Shown: one piece after another, positions 51,205-61,641 of the stretch
Numbering within the stretch: position 1 is the stretch's first letter
Layout: every line of letters starts with the position of its first letter
Assembly: GCA_003021785.1 (NCBI GenBank)
Contig: PXQU01000010.1
Coordinates: 1-64,000 of the forward strand
Source of the DNA: Halobacteriales archaeon QH_7_65_31
Lineage (GTDB): Archaea > Halobacteriota > Halobacteria > Halobacteriales > Haloarculaceae
DNA length: 64,000 nucleotides
Reading direction: 5' to 3'
Made by a program: the position numbers and the translations under genes
Notes under the pieces: generated by a model
What the model was told of the DNA's origin: nothing
Database searches by the model: none
What the model saw: the letters and a program-made list of their open reading frames with translations, nothing else

Positions 51205-53976
51205 TCAGGCGTCCAGCTGCTGTTCGAGCAGCTCGGGGACGGTCTCCAGTGCGTCGTCCAGCGCTTCGACATCGGGCCCGCCGCCCTGTGCGAAGTCAGG
51301 TGGTCCACCGCCGCCCCCGCCGACCTCGCTCGCGAGCTCGCTCACCAGCACACCGGCATTGACCGCCACGCCGTCGGGAACACCGACGACGAACGTCGCA
51401 CTCTCCCGTCCAGAGCCGAGGACGGCCACCGTTCCGTCCGCGACGAGCGCGTTCGCCGTCGTCCGAAGCTCGTCGATATCACCGTCGATACGCCGGACGA
51501 CCGCCTCCGTGTCCCCGATCTCGACGGTCTCGGCATCGCCACCGCCCGCGGCCCGAACCTCTGCGAGCTGCTCTTTCAGCTCGTCGATGCGCTTTCCGCG
51601 CTCCTTCCACTCGGTGAAGAAGCGCGCCGCGGTCTCGGGGACGGCACTCGGCTTCACGTCGAGCGTCTCGGCTGTCTCGTACAGCGTGTCTCCGGCCCGC
51701 TGGGTCGCCTCGACGGCGGCATCACCGGCGGCGAACTGGATGCGCTCGACGCCGTCCTGCACGCGCTCGGTCGTGAGCAGCTTGATCAGCCCGATATCGC
51801 CGGTTCGGGCGACGTGGGTCCCGGCACACGCCTGCACGTCCTCGCCGACGTGGACGAGCCTGATCTCCTCGCCCGGCGGAATCCCGCCCTGAAAGAGATC
51901 GAAGCCGTGCTCGGCCTGTGCGTCGTTGCGGTGGCGCCACTCGTCGGTGACGGAGATGTTGTCGCGAACGTAGTCGTTGGCGACCCGCTCGATGCGTCGA
52001 ATCTCCTCGCGTGAGATGCGGTCGTAGTGGGCCACGTCGAGCCGCGACGAGTCGGTTCCCTTCTGTGCGCCGGCCTGTCTAACGTGATCGCCGAGCACCT
52101 CGCGGGCGGCGTGACCAACGATGTGGGTCGCGGTGTGGTGGGCCATCAGCCGCTGGCGGCGCGTCATATCGACGTGACCGCGCACGAACCCGCCCTTGCC
52201 CGGGTCCTCGTCGGTGCGGTGGAGCACAACGCCCGACGCCTCCTGTACGTCTCTCACCTCGACCGTCGCGTCGTCGGTCGCGAGCGTCCCCGTGTCGCTC
52301 GGCTGTCCACCGCCCTCCGGGTAGAACATCGTCTGGTCTAAGACGACGTCGTAGCCGTCCTCGCGATCGAGCACGTCGAGCACGACCGCTTCGAACGAGC
52401 CCCGATCGGGGTCCTCGTAGAACAGCAGCTCCGTGTCCGGGAGATCCGCGACACGCTCGCTCGCGTCGGTCGCCTCCGTCTCGGTCGTGTCGCCGCCGTG
52501 TCTGTCGGCCACCAGCGAGTAGAAGTCGTCCGGGATCTCGACGGTCGCCCCCGTCTCCGCGGCGATCTCCTCGACCATGTCCGGCTGGATACCGTGCGAG
52601 TCGTACAGCTCGATGACTGATTCGAGTGGGATCGGTTCGTCCCGCTCGGCGTACTCCTCTGCGAGCCGGCGCACCTGTCGGCCCCCGCGGTCGAGCGTCT
52701 CGCGGTACTTCTCGCCCTCCGTGCGAACGATATCGCGAATGGAGTCGCGGTTCTCGTAGCCGAGCCGCTCGGCCTGCATGTCGACGAGCTCGTCGAGCGG
52801 CGCGTCCACGTCGACCGTGTCCACGAGCCGTTTCATCCGGCGGAGGACCATCCGCGCGAGATACCCCGTTCCGACGTTCGACGGGACGATGCCGTCACCG
52901 AGCATGTACGCGAGCGTCCGGGCGTGGTCGGCGATGGCGTACACCGTTTCGAGCGGCTCCATCAGCGCGTCGAGTCGCGCGCGCTCGACGTCGAGTTCTG
53001 TCGCGATCTCGCCGCGGGCCGTCTCCATGTCCTCGGCCTCGTCGATGTCCATCTCGCCCGCGAGGGTGGCCGCCCGCCTGACTAGCGCCTGCTCCTCGTC
53101 GGTCAGCTCGATCCCCGCGTTCTCCTTCAGGAAGTCGATGCTCTCGGGATAGATGGCCTCGTACACCGTCGGCGTCCCCTGGCTCATCCACGTCCACCGC
53201 TCCAGCCCGTACCCCGTATCGACGATGTAGGTGTCCATCTCCGAGTAGCGGTTCCCGTCCTTGAGCTGGTACTCGCCGTCGGGGTCCTGCTCGTACTTCA
53301 TGAAGACGAGCGTCGCCAGCTCCGCGCCCTTGTAGATGACCTCGATCGCCGGGCCGGCGTTCCCGCCCCCGACCCACGGATCCTCGATGTAGACCAGCTC
53401 GTCCAGCGTCGCCCCCATCGACTCGAACAGCTCGTCGCAGTAGGCGACGGTCTCGTTCTTCCAGTACACCTCGCCTTCGTAGGCGTACTCGTCACCGACT
53501 TCCTCCTTCGCGTTGAACGCGTGGTGGGCCATCATCTCGAACGCCATCGTGTGCCGGCCCGTCTTCCCGACGTTGTCGATGTCCTGCATTCGGATACAGG
53601 GCTGTGAGACGGTGAGCGGGTTCGCCGGCGGCGGCGTCTCCCCCGAGGTGACGAGCGGCTGGAAGTCGTAGATCGACGCCTGCGTCAGGAGTACGTCGTC
53701 GCGCCAGCGGTTCGCGGCGACGGGGTACGGCTCGATGCGCTCGTGGCCGTGCTCCTCGAAGAAGGCGAGATACGCCTCGCGCATCTCTTCGAGCGTGTAC
53801 TCCTCGTCGAACCCCGGATCGCCGATGAAGTCGTACTGCTCGCAGGGCGGCTCGCCACAGGTCTCACGCTCCTCGTCGCGGCTCCAGAAGTGGACGCCAC
53901 ACGAGGAACACTCCGACCGCGTGAACCCGTTCTCGAAGAAGTAGTCGAGTTCGTATTCGGCGGTGAGATCGCTCAT
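51205..53976 (-). CDS. alaS: alanyl-tRNA synthetase
   Basis: Synthetase of 923 residues, the archaeal form. The N-terminal segment [20 protein letters not shown] contains zinc-binding cysteines. The class II catalytic domain has [20 protein letters not shown]. The editing domain carries [17 protein letters not shown] (HxxxH) and [16 protein letters not shown] (CxxxH). A glycine-rich C-terminal DHHA1-type region has [17 protein letters not shown]. The start [13 protein letters not shown] at 53976 is family-like. An upstream TATA-like GATATAAAC lies at 54017-54025. Confidence 0.96.
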   Translation of the reverse strand: MSDLTAEYELDYFFENGFTRSECSSCGVHFWSRDEERETCGEPPCEQYDFIGDPGFDEEYTLEEMREAYLAFFEEHGHERIEPYPVAANRWRDDVLLTQASIYDFQPLVTSGETPPPANPLTVSQPCIRMQDIDNVGKTGRHTMAFEMMAHHAFNAKEEVGDEYAYEGEVYWKNETVAYCDELFESMGATLDELVYIEDPWVGGGNAGPAIEVIYKGAELATLVFMKYEQDPDGEYQLKDGNRYSEMDTYIVDTGYGLERWTWMSQGTPTVYEAIYPESIDFLKENAGIELTDEEQALVRRAATLAGEMDIDEAEDMETARGEIATELDVERARLDALMEPLETVYAIADHARTLAYMLGDGIVPSNVGTGYLARMVLRRMKRLVDTVDVDAPLDELVDMQAERLGYENRDSIRDIVRTEGEKYRETLDRGGRQVRRLAEEYAERDEPIPLESVIELYDSHGIQPDMVEEIAAETGATVEIPDDFYSLVADRHGGDTTETEATDASERVADLPDTELLFYEDPDRGSFEAVVLDVLDREDGYDVVLDQTMFYPEGGGQPSDTGTLATDDATVEVRDVQEASGVVLHRTDEDPGKGGFVRGHVDMTRRQRLMAHHTATHIVGHAAREVLGDHVRQAGAQKGTDSSRLDVAHYDRISREEIRRIERVANDYVRDNISVTDEWRHRNDAQAEHGFDLFQGGIPPGEEIRLVHVGEDVQACAGTHVARTGDIGLIKLLTTERVQDGVERIQFAAGDAAVEATQRAGDTLYETAETLDVKPSAVPETAARFFTEWKERGKRIDELKEQLAEVRAAGGGDAETVEIGDTEAVVRRIDGDIDELRTTANALVADGTVAVLGSGRESATFVVGVPDGVAVNAGVLVSELASEVGGGGGGPPDFAQGGGPDVEALDDALETVPELLEQQLDA

Positions 53977-54549
53977 TAGCGTCACGAACGGGCGACCGTC
54001 GAAAAGCGTTTCGAAGGTTTATATCGGCCGATTTCGACGGTCTCAGCCATTGAGGCGAGTACGCGTCTGTTCCCGTGCGTTCTTGTAGCGGGGGGCCGTA
54101 CGCCCGATGGGAGTACCCGTCACACGCTCCCGTCGGCTCCGTGTGCACACCACGGAGTCAGTATTTTTACCGCTACTCCTCCCGTGCAGTTCTGTGCGTA
54201 TCAGAAGAGGAAGGCAAGTTAGATGAAGCTATGAGTGCTAGAAAGATTCAAGACGTTGTAGAGTGCATGGACATATGAGGCAAACGAACAAAGCGGACGC
54301 CTCTGGTGGTAACATCATAATATGAACTCAGCCCGGCGGGTCGGACTTGTTGCAGCAAGACCGACTCGGACTGAATTTCCGGGTACAACGTAAGCCGGAA
54401 TATTCGTTACATAGATGGGAAGGCTGTCCACAGACAAACGACTTTCGATTATATAGACGAACTCACTAGAGATTGAAGTTAGCGCCTCATGGCTTCCACA
54501 AAAGCCTATATCCTTGTTACAGCTGAACCCTTCTGGGGTTCATTTTCTG
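53977..54549. other. 573-base intergenic region with hairpins, possible non-coding RNA
   Basis: No protein gene is convincing. From about 54220 the DNA is AT-rich. It contains a stable hairpin at 54338-54367 (7 bp, A-A mismatch, 4 bp, loop TTGCAG), a second at 54377-54400 (TTCCGG/CCGGAA) followed by ACA at 54409-54411, a plus-strand TATA-like CATAATATGA (about 54316) and another TTATATA (about 54450). A hairpin TGAACC/GGTTCA with TTTTCT after it (54523-54546) resembles a terminator. Two hairpins plus ACA are reminiscent of H/ACA guide RNA, but this is weak. Confidence 0.4.
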
Positions 54550-55536
54550 CTACTCCTCGTCCAGCGCCAGCGACGCAAGTAGCGCCTCAAGCTGTAGCTG
54601 CTCGTTCGCGCCCGCGGTGATCCGGTAGTCGACCTCGCCGATCTCGTCCATCAGCTGGACCGTCGCGCGGTCCGGGAGACCGAACTCCCACACCGACCGG
54701 TGGAGCTGGTCGATGATATCGCCGCCGGCGATCCCCACCTCGGTGAGCAGGGTGTCGAGCTTCGCGCGCGCCTGCTGGAAATCGCCATCGAGTGCGAGCT
54801 CGATGATCGCCTCGATCTCCTCGGGTCGGGCCGTCGAGGTGATGGCGTAGACGCCTTCCTCGTCGACGGTGTCGTCCATCACGGCGGCGGCCTGTAGCCC
54901 GTTGATCGCTTTGCGCATGTCGCCGGCGGCGGCGTAGACGAGCGCATCCGTGGCGTCGTCGGTGATCTCGATCCCCTCTTCGGTGGCGATCTCCCGGACC
55001 TGAGCGGTGACGGCCTCGTCGGCGAGCGGCGAGAACCGGAACAGCGCACACCGGGACTGAATCGGATCGATGATCTGCGAGGAGTAGTTACACGAGAGAA
55101 TAAACCGGGTGTTGTTGGAGAACTGCTCCATCGTCCGACGGAGCGCCGCCTGTGCCTCTGAGGTGAGGGCGTCGGCCTCGTCGAGGAAGATCACACGGTA
55201 GTCGTAGCCGCCGAACGACGAGCGCGCGAAGCTCTTGATCCGGTCGCGGACCACGTCGATCCCCCGCTGGTCGGACGCGTTGAGCTCGATGAAGTTCTCG
55301 CGCCAGTCGTCGCCGTAGAGTTCCCGGGCGATCGCCGTCGCTGTGGTAGTCTTCCCCGTACCGGCCGGCCCTGCGAGCATGAGGTGGGGCAAGTCGTCCC
55401 GATCAATGTAGCTTTGAACCCGCTCCGTGACCTCCTCGTGGCCCTTGATATCCGCGAGCCGCTCCGGGCGGTACTTCTCGATCCAGACCTCGCGACCGCG
55501 GGCGCTCGCGGCCTCGTCGGCGTCGGCGTCGCTCAT
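54550..55536 (-). CDS. rfcS: replication factor C small subunit
   Basis: Clamp-loader AAA+ subunit of 328 residues. [19 protein letters not shown] starts the RFC box; Walker A is [17 protein letters not shown] (about 54-70), Walker B is [11 protein letters not shown], and the sensor/arginine finger is [12 protein letters not shown] (SRC motif). Haloarchaeal rfcS genes often carry inteins; this one has none. It loads PCNA with RfcL. The gene is on the minus strand, with its own start 39 bases from the stop of the small membrane gene upstream. Confidence 0.96.
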   Translation of the reverse strand: MSDADADEAASARGREVWIEKYRPERLADIKGHEEVTERVQSYIDRDDLPHLMLAGPAGTGKTTTATAIARELYGDDWRENFIELNASDQRGIDVVRDRIKSFARSSFGGYDYRVIFLDEADALTSEAQAALRRTMEQFSNNTRFILSCNYSSQIIDPIQSRCALFRFSPLADEAVTAQVREIATEEGIEITDDATDALVYAAAGDMRKAINGLQAAAVMDDTVDEEGVYAITSTARPEEIEAIIELALDGDFQQARAKLDTLLTEVGIAGGDIIDQLHRSVWEFGLPDRATVQLMDEIGEVDYRITAGANEQLQLEALLASLALDEE

Positions 55537-55575
55537 ACGAAACCGTCCGTGGCAGGCGGGTTAAAGCTCCCGAGA

Positions 55576-55779
55576 TTACGGGCGACGGTTCAGGAAGACG
55601 CCGACGAGCGTCATCAGGAGAATAAAGCCGAACAGCACGGCGAGCATACTCTTCGCGCCGACTGCCGTGAGGTTCTGCCGTCCGTTCGCGCCGCCCACGA
55701 CCATGAGCGCGGCGACGAACAGCAGCACGGCCACCGCCGAGATGCCCGCCTCGACGACTGTCTCCCGGTCGAGTTCCAT
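55576..55779 (-). CDS. small two-helix membrane protein (DUF7472-like)
   Basis: Protein of 67 residues, MELDRETVVEAGISAVAVLL..., with two hydrophobic helices joined by a GGANGRQNLTAVGAKSM loop and ending FLNRRP. It resembles a small haloarchaea-specific membrane family whose function is unknown. The ATG at 55779 gives the family-like MELDRE start; an extension to 55824 is arginine-rich and rejected. Lies between hjc and rfcS. Confidence 0.75.
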   Translation of the reverse strand: MELDRETVVEAGISAVAVLLFVAALMVVGGANGRQNLTAVGAKSMLAVLFGFILLMTLVGVFLNRRP

Positions 55780-55833
55780 ACGTCGTGGTGCGCGGGTCGG
55801 CGCAAAAGCCCTTCGAAGCCGCATCGACCCCCC

Positions 55834-55847
55834 CGTTTCGAGTGGAG
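55834..55847 (+). repeat. isolated mini-ORB motif
   Basis: CGTTTCGAGTGGAG, in the 69-base gap between hjc and the small membrane gene, is identical over 14 bases to the motif at 20743-20756. Confidence 0.45.
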
Positions 55848-55848
55848 C

Positions 55849-56364
55849 TTACAGCATCTCGGCGGCCTCGTCTGCCGACAGCGCTCCGGACTCGACCGCT
55901 CGCAGCACGTCGAGCTGCTCTTCGTCAGCAGATTCGACAGCTACCTCGTCCAGCGTCACCTTCTGTGAGTCGCCGACCAGTTCTGCAAAATCGGTCCCCT
56001 CGGCGACGGCGGTCTCCTGTTTGACGCGGTAGTTCCCACCGTCGGTCGTGTACAGGTCGCCGGGGTGGAAGAAGTACCAGTCCTCGCGGTCGAACCGGGC
56101 GGCGATCCGCGGCTTCGCGCCGAAGTTCCGCGAGAAGTAGACGAGCGCCTCCACCTCCTCGCCGGTGAGATAGATCGGGTCGCCGCCGGAGGACTTCGCC
56201 TCGATTGCGTAGAAGGACTCGGCGTTTCCAGCGAGCACGTCCGGGAGCTCGCGGTCGGTCGCCGCTCCCGAGGCGGGGGCACGCATCACCGCGAATCCGC
56301 TCTCGTCTAAGCGGTTGACGAGTTCGCGCTCGCGGCGGTCTCCCTTCGCGTTCACGTTGACCAT
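55849..56364 (-). CDS. hjc: Holliday junction resolvase Hjc
   Basis: Structure-specific nuclease of 171 residues. The N-terminal [20 protein letters not shown], the catalytic ELPDVLAG and the AIEAKSS (E-x-K) triad are intact, followed by the [20 protein letters not shown] helix. The C-terminal about 45 residues are a haloarchaeal acidic addition ([21 protein letters not shown]). Resolves four-way junctions in recombination. Confidence 0.95.
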   Translation of the reverse strand: MVNVNAKGDRRERELVNRLDESGFAVMRAPASGAATDRELPDVLAGNAESFYAIEAKSSGGDPIYLTGEEVEALVYFSRNFGAKPRIAARFDREDWYFFHPGDLYTTDGGNYRVKQETAVAEGTDFAELVGDSQKVTLDEVAVESADEEQLDVLRAVESGALSADEAAEML

Positions 56365-56453
56365 ATCTCGAATCCGGTGACGGGCGGGCTTAAAATGCCT
56401 GCCGGCGTCGCCTCACGTCCTCCCGCCACGGGCCGATGTCTCGTCTCGCCTGC

Positions 56454-57749
56454 TCAGGTCCCGTGATCCCACGACCCCATGTACTCCCGCTGTTCCGCCG
56501 AGAGCGTGTCCAGACTGACCCCCTCGGCGTCGAGCTTGGTCTCCGCGACCTCGCGGTCGAGTTCGTCGGGCACGTCGTGGACGCCCGGCTCGTAGCTGTC
56601 GCCGTTCGCCACGAGTTCGCGCACGGCGACCGCCTGGATGCCGAAGCTCTGGTCCATGATCTCGACGGGATGTCCGAGCGCGACGGGGCTGGCGAGATTG
56701 ACCAGCCGCCCCTCCGCGAGCACGTTGATACGGCGACCGTCGCCGAGCTCGTACGCCGTCACGCCCTCTCGCGCCTCTCGCGTCTCGACGGCGAGCTCGT
56801 CAAGCTGGTCGAGATTCACCTCTACGTCGAAGTGGCCGGCGTTCGCGAGCACGACCCCGTCTTTCATCGCGGGGAAGTGCTCGTCGGTGATGATGTCGCG
56901 GTTCCCCGTCGTGGTGACGAACACGTCGCCTCTGCTCGCCGCCTCTGCCATACTGGTGACCTCGTATCCCTCCATGTGGGCTTCGAGCGCGCGGCGCGGA
57001 TCGACCTCCGTCACGATGACGTGAGCGTTCTGTCCCTTCGCCTTCTTGGCGACGCCGCGGCCGCAGTCGCCGTAGCCGGCGACGACGACCGTCTTGCCCG
57101 CGTACGAGAGGTTCGTCGTCATGGCGATGTTCGCCAGCGCGGCCTCGCCCGTCCCGTGGACGTTGTCGAACTGGCGTTTCATCGGCGTGTCGTTCACGGC
57201 GAAGACGGGGTAGCGAAGCTCGCCGTCCTCGTCCATCGCGCGGAGCCGGTGGACGCCCGTCGTCGTCTCCTCGCAGCCGCCGACGATGCCGTCGATGAGG
57301 TCCGGATAGTCCTGATGGATCGCCGCGATCATGTCCATCCCGTCGTCGACGGTGATTGTCGGCTCGTGGCCGATGACGGCCTCGATCGCCTCGTAGTAGC
57401 GCTCGTCGTCGACCCCGCGCTCGGCGTAGGAGGTGATCCGCTCCTGTGCGTCGAGGGCGGCGCTCACGTCGTCGTGCGTGGACAGCGGATTACAGCCGGT
57501 GATCGCGACCTCTGCGCCGCCGGCCGCGAGTAGCTCCGTCAGCGCGGCCGTCTTGGCCTCGACGTGCATCGCCATGCCGACCGTCTCGCCGGCGAGCGGG
57601 CGGTCGCGCTCGAACGCCCCGCGCAGCTCGTGGAGTATCGGCATGTGTTCGCGCGCCCACTCGATCTTCCGGTGGCCCTCCTCGACCGCCGTCTTGGGGT
57701 CGTCGAGCCGCGCCCGGATCGAGTCGTACGTGCTCATCGGTGTGCTCAT
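56454..57749 (-). CDS. ahcY: adenosylhomocysteinase
   Basis: NAD-dependent enzyme of 431 residues hydrolysing S-adenosylhomocysteine to adenosine and homocysteine. Landmarks are GMAMHVEAKTAALTELL, VAITGCNPLSTHDDV, the central VFAVNDTPMKRQFDN with catalytic Lys/Asp, and the NAD loop VVVAGYGDCGRGVAKKA. A TATA-like GTTTAGAC at about 57771-57778 lies 25 bases before the ATG at 57749, supporting that start, although an in-frame ATG at 57737 is possible. The SAH/MTA deaminase-like gene nearby acts on the same substrate. Confidence 0.95.
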   Translation of the reverse strand: MSTPMSTYDSIRARLDDPKTAVEEGHRKIEWAREHMPILHELRGAFERDRPLAGETVGMAMHVEAKTAALTELLAAGGAEVAITGCNPLSTHDDVSAALDAQERITSYAERGVDDERYYEAIEAVIGHEPTITVDDGMDMIAAIHQDYPDLIDGIVGGCEETTTGVHRLRAMDEDGELRYPVFAVNDTPMKRQFDNVHGTGEAALANIAMTTNLSYAGKTVVVAGYGDCGRGVAKKAKGQNAHVIVTEVDPRRALEAHMEGYEVTSMAEAASRGDVFVTTTGNRDIITDEHFPAMKDGVVLANAGHFDVEVNLDQLDELAVETREAREGVTAYELGDGRRINVLAEGRLVNLASPVALGHPVEIMDQSFGIQAVAVRELVANGDSYEPGVHDVPDELDREVAETKLDAEGVSLDTLSAEQREYMGSWDHGT

Positions 57750-57868
57750 GCCACAATTAGCACCGCAGCTGTCTAAACGCTACCGAAGGGGCCGGATTTC
57801 GTCGTGGCCGGCGACGCCACCCGTTTCGACAGAAAGCTTATGACAAATCCACAATCAGTCTATGACGA

Positions 57869-58342
57869 ATGGATATTCGAGCCGTCTGCCTGTGTCTACT
57901 TATCGCGGTTGCCGGCTGTAGTGGTCCGGCACAGCAGCCGACCGACCCACCGACGGCTCCGTCCCCGACGACCACGTCAGCGGTTCCGACCCCGACAGCG
58001 ACCGCGACCCCGAGTCCGACCTCGGAACCCATTGGAACAGGTGATCTCCCGTACGATCTCATGGTCCGGAACTCCGAGGACCAAGTCGTCACGCTCGACG
58101 TCGTCGTCACGCGAAACGAGACCGATGACACCGTCTTCGAGCGATCGCTGACGCTCGACCCGTCCAACGGGGGGCAGACTTTCGATCTCGCCTTCTCTGA
58201 ACCCGGCAACTACACGATTACCACCACCCGCGACGGAGAGACGTACGGCTACGGCCTGACGGTTGAACGCACCCCTCTGTCGTTCGCGATCGACATTACC
58301 GCAAGACGGGGCCGTGTGACCTACGTCGCGAGCAGCGCCTGA
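57869..58342 (+). CDS. small secreted lipoprotein of unknown function
   Basis: Protein of 157 residues with a Sec-type lipoprotein signal, MDIRAVCLCLLIAVAGC (lipobox VAGC), then a Pro/Thr/Ser-rich linker (about 25-55) typical of surface anchoring, and a beta-rich domain (about 60-157) of the immunoglobulin-like/PKD type with a LDVVVTRNETDD strand. A TATA element lies near 57833-57842. It is divergent from ahcY. Function is unknown. Confidence 0.75.
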   Translation: MDIRAVCLCLLIAVAGCSGPAQQPTDPPTAPSPTTTSAVPTPTATATPSPTSEPIGTGDLPYDLMVRNSEDQVVTLDVVVTRNETDDTVFERSLTLDPSNGGQTFDLAFSEPGNYTITTTRDGETYGYGLTVERTPLSFAIDITARRGRVTYVASSA

Positions 58343-58346
58343 GCGG

Positions 58347-59630
58347 TCACGACGCCCGCTCGACGAGATCGCGCGCGCGCTCCTCGGCCTCGCGTTTCAC
58401 TCTCTCGGCGTCGAGCGTGAGCAGCTCACCGTCGCGCATGAGCACCGCGCCGTCACAGACGGTGTGGCGCACGTCGCTCCCGCGGGCGGCGTACGCGAGA
58501 TGGCTCACGAGGTCGTGTTCCGGCGTCAGATGCGCTCCGGAGAGATCGACGACCGCGAGGTCGGCCGGCTCCCCCTCGGCGATTTGCCCGCCGGGCAACC
58601 CGAGCGCCTCGGCTCCCCCCTGTGTCGCCATTTCGACGACCGCGTCGGCGGGGACGGCGCTCGCGTCCTCGGCGGCGAGCTTGCCGACCATCGCGGCGTC
58701 GCGCATCTCGTCGAACATATCGAGATCGTTGTTGCTCGCCGCGCCGTCGGTCCCGAGCGCGACCGTCACGCCCGCCTCCCGAAGCTGCTTGACCGGCGCG
58801 AGCCCCGAGGCGAGCTTCATATTCGAGGCCGGACAGTGGGCCACTGCGGTGTCGGTGTCGGCCAGCTGGTCGATCTCCTCGCCGGTCAGATGGACGCCGT
58901 GCGCGACCCACGACGACTCGCCGAGCAGGCCGAGCCGGTCGGCGTACGCGCCCGACCGTTCCCCCGTCTCGTCGGGGTCGAGATACGCTTCGGTCTCGTT
59001 GAAGTGGAAATGGAGGGGGACCTCGTGCTCGCGCGCCCCGGCGACGAGCGTCTCGATGGCGTCGGTCCCGACGGTGTGGGGGGCGTGCGGCGTGACGGCG
59101 GTCCGAACTCGCCCGTCGGCGGTTCCGTCGTACTCGGCGGCGACGTCGAGTGCCTCCCGCACGTCCGCGGCGGCGCTCTCGTCGTCTTTCCCGACGGTGA
59201 CGACGCCGTGGCCGACGCGCGCCCGCAGGCCGGTCTCTGCGATCACATCGACCAGCTCCGGGACGTGGAAGTACATATCCGCGAACGCCGTCGTGCCGGA
59301 GCGAATCATCTCGGCGGCGGCGAGTCGCGCCCCCGCAGCGATGTCCGCACCGGAGAGCGCCGCCTCCATCGGCCAGATGTCTTCCCTGAGCCACGCGTCG
59401 AGCGGCTTGTCGTCGGCGTACCCGCGGAGGAGTGTCATCGCGGCGTGCCCGTGGGCGTTGACGAGTCCGGGCGTGACGAGCGCACCGCTCGCGTCGAGCG
59501 ACTGGTCGCGGTCGGTTCGGTCGAGATCGCCGACGGCCTCGATGCGACCGTCGGTGTCGACGCGGATATCAGCGCGCTCGACGGTGTGGTCGGGCCGGAG
59601 GACGCGTCCACCGGTCACGAGCAGTGTCAT
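58347..59630 (-). CDS. amidohydrolase, probable MTA/SAH deaminase
   Basis: Protein of 427 residues of the cytosine deaminase-like/ATZ-TRZ group. It has the metal-binding HGHAAMTLLRGYADD start, HFHFNETEAYLDPDETG, VAHCPASNMKLASG and GTDGAASNNDLDMFDEM. This matches 5-methylthioadenosine/S-adenosylhomocysteine deaminases (MtaD/DadD type), giving methylthioinosine or S-inosylhomocysteine. Proximity to ahcY supports an SAH-salvage role. Only the first 4 bases separate its stop from the lipoprotein gene's stop (convergent). Confidence 0.9.
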   Translation of the reverse strand: MTLLVTGGRVLRPDHTVERADIRVDTDGRIEAVGDLDRTDRDQSLDASGALVTPGLVNAHGHAAMTLLRGYADDKPLDAWLREDIWPMEAALSGADIAAGARLAAAEMIRSGTTAFADMYFHVPELVDVIAETGLRARVGHGVVTVGKDDESAAADVREALDVAAEYDGTADGRVRTAVTPHAPHTVGTDAIETLVAGAREHEVPLHFHFNETEAYLDPDETGERSGAYADRLGLLGESSWVAHGVHLTGEEIDQLADTDTAVAHCPASNMKLASGLAPVKQLREAGVTVALGTDGAASNNDLDMFDEMRDAAMVGKLAAEDASAVPADAVVEMATQGGAEALGLPGGQIAEGEPADLAVVDLSGAHLTPEHDLVSHLAYAARGSDVRHTVCDGAVLMRDGELLTLDAERVKREAEERARDLVERAS

Positions 59631-59744
59631 GGCCGACGTACTCCCGGCGGTGGCTCAAAGCTCACGGTTCGGGACGGTGGCTCACCGCTCACGGCGCTCG
59701 TCACGTGGCGACAAGCGGAAATGGGCGGGGGCTGAACGGTGGGT

Positions 59745-60605
59745 ATGCGAATCGCCGTGCCGAACAAAGGCCGTCTCCACGACCCGGCCGTCGAACTGCT
59801 GGAACGCGCCGGACTCCACATCGAGGGGGGTGCAGACCGCAAGCTCTACGCCGACACCGTCGATCCCGACGTCTCCGTGCTGTTCGCTCGCGCCGCCGAC
59901 ATCCCCGAGTACGTCAGCGACGGCGCAGCCGCACTCGGTATCACCGGTCTCGATCAGGTAGCCGAGTCGAACGTCGATCTCGTCGATCTGCTGGATCTGG
60001 AGTTCGGTCGCTGCCGGCTCGTCCTCGCCGCGCCCGAGGACGGCGACATCGAGAGCGTCGACGCCCTCGCCAACGGCACGGTCGCGACGGAGTTCCCCAA
60101 CATCGCCCGCGACTACTTCGCCGACGAACCCGTCTCGCCGGAGATCGTCGAGGTGTCCGGTGCGACGGAGCTTACCCCGCACGTCGAGATCGCCGACGCC
60201 ATCATCGATATCACCTCCACGGGGACGACCCTCCGGATGAACCGCCTCGCCGTGATCGACGAGGTGCTCGACTCGTCGGTCCACCTGTTCGCCACCGAGA
60301 CCGTCGCCGAGGACCCCAAGGTACAGCAGGTCGCGACGGCGCTCGAATCCGTCCTCACCGCCGCCGACAAGCGGTATCTCATGTTGAACGTCCCGAGCGA
60401 CAAGCTCGCCGACGTCGAGGACGTCATCCCGGGCATGGGTGGCCCGACGGTGATGGACATCGAGCACGAGCAGTCTGCCGGCGAGCAGATGGTCGCCGTC
60501 CACGTCGTCGTCGACGAGCGCGAGGTGTTCGAGACCATCACCCGACTCAAGGACGCCGGCGCGAGCGACATTCTCGTCACCGAGATCGAGCGGCTCGTCG
60601 AGTAG
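59745..60605 (+). CDS. hisG: ATP phosphoribosyltransferase, long form
   Basis: First enzyme of histidine synthesis, 286 residues. [36 protein letters not shown], the PRPP loop [16 protein letters not shown], and the ACT-like C-terminal regulatory domain ([20 protein letters not shown]) are present, so it is the long, hexameric, histidine-inhibited form without HisZ. The ATG at 59745 is preferred to a GTG two codons earlier. Convergent with the ABC ATPase gene. Confidence 0.95.
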   Translation: MRIAVPNKGRLHDPAVELLERAGLHIEGGADRKLYADTVDPDVSVLFARAADIPEYVSDGAAALGITGLDQVAESNVDLVDLLDLEFGRCRLVLAAPEDGDIESVDALANGTVATEFPNIARDYFADEPVSPEIVEVSGATELTPHVEIADAIIDITSTGTTLRMNRLAVIDEVLDSSVHLFATETVAEDPKVQQVATALESVLTAADKRYLMLNVPSDKLADVEDVIPGMGGPTVMDIEHEQSAGEQMVAVHVVVDEREVFETITRLKDAGASDILVTEIERLVE

Positions 60606-60639
60606 CCCGCCGACTGTCGGCGTCCCCCCGCCGGGACGC

Positions 60640-61641
60640 TCACCCGACCACGACCACGTCACTGGCGTCGAACGAGACGGTCAGCGACTCTCCTCTCGCG
60701 GGGACGCGGTCGGTCCGAACCGTCAGGTCACGCCCCTGCCACGACAGCTCGACCCGAGCCGAGCCGCCGAGGAACTCGGCCCCCGTCACGGTCCCGGTGA
60801 GCGAGTAGTCGCCCGCGCCGGGCGTGAGCCGATCCGGACGGACACAGACCGTCGCGGAGCCGTCCGGCGCGGCGACCGGCACGGCCGCCTCCCCAATCCG
60901 GAACGCGCCGTCGTGAATCTCGCCGTCGAAGACGTTGTTCTCGCCGACGAACTCCGCGACGAACCGCGTCGCAGGCTCGCGGTACACCTCCTGTGGCGTG
61001 CCTATCTGCTCGACCGCGCCGTCTGCGAAGACGGCGACGCGGTCGGAGACGGCCAGCGCCTCGGCCTGATCGTGGGTAACGTAGACGGTCGTCACGCCCA
61101 GCTCGCGCTGGATCGATCGCACCTCGCGCCGGAGCCGCCGGCGGAGTCGCGCGTCGAGCGCGCTCATCGGCTCGTCGAGGAGGAGCACGTCCGGCTCGGG
61201 CGCGAGCGCGCGAGCGAGCGCGACCCGCTGCTGTTGGCCGCCCGACAGCTCTCCGGGGTCGCGGTCGCGGAACTCGTCGAGTCCGACGAGATCGAGCAGC
61301 TCCTCGACGCGTGCGTCCGGGTCGGGATGGTCGACGAATCGGAGCCCATACGCGATGTTCTCGCCCACGCTCAGATGCGGAAAGAGGGCGTACTGCTGGA
61401 AGACGACGCCGACGCTCCGCGCCTCCGGCGGCGTCTCCCCCATCGCGCTCCCGTCGAAGGCGACGGTTCCCTCCGTCGGCGTCTCGAAGCCGGCGATCGT
61501 ACGGAGGGTCGTCGTCTTCCCGCAGCCGGAGGGGCCGACGAGCGTGAAGAACTCGCCGTCGCGCACGTCGAGCGTCACGTCTGAGAGCGCGACCGCCCCA
61601 CCGTACCGCTTCGAGACGCTATCGAGCGAGAGCTCACTCAC
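60640..61641 (-). CDS. ABC transporter ATP-binding protein (ThiQ/PotA-like)
   Basis: Transport ATPase of 333 residues. Walker A is LVGPSGCGKTTTLR (about 30-43), Q-loop VFQQYALFPH, signature LSGGQQQRVALARAL, Walker B VLLLDEPMSALD, then an OB-type TOBE C-terminal domain (VCVRPDRLTPGAGDYSL). The GTG at 61641 is preferred; an ATG at 61680 would overlap the permease by 47 bases. It is the last gene of a three-gene transporter operon with a fused permease and a thiamine-type binding protein. Confidence 0.9.
   Translation of the reverse strand: MSELSLDSVSKRYGGAVALSDVTLDVRDGEFFTLVGPSGCGKTTTLRTIAGFETPTEGTVAFDGSAMGETPPEARSVGVVFQQYALFPHLSVGENIAYGLRFVDHPDPDARVEELLDLVGLDEFRDRDPGELSGGQQQRVALARALAPEPDVLLLDEPMSALDARLRRRLRREVRSIQRELGVTTVYVTHDQAEALAVSDRVAVFADGAVEQIGTPQEVYREPATRFVAEFVGENNVFDGEIHDGAFRIGEAAVPVAAPDGSATVCVRPDRLTPGAGDYSLTGTVTGAEFLGGSARVELSWQGRDLTVRTDRVPARGESLTVSFDASDVVVVG

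Noticed and set aside
54075-54278. 67-codon plus-strand frame between rfcS and alaS
   Set aside because: The first half has atypical composition (Cys/Arg/Tyr) and no family resemblance; it begins in the alaS upstream region. Kept as non-coding.
54550-55536. Intein in rfcS
   Set aside because: The gene has normal length (328 residues) and uninterrupted Walker A, Walker B and SRC motifs.
57818-57832. Mini-ORB upstream of the lipoprotein gene at 57869
   Set aside because: Only CCCGTTTCGA matches; the GTGGA half is replaced by CAGAA, so it is too short to count.
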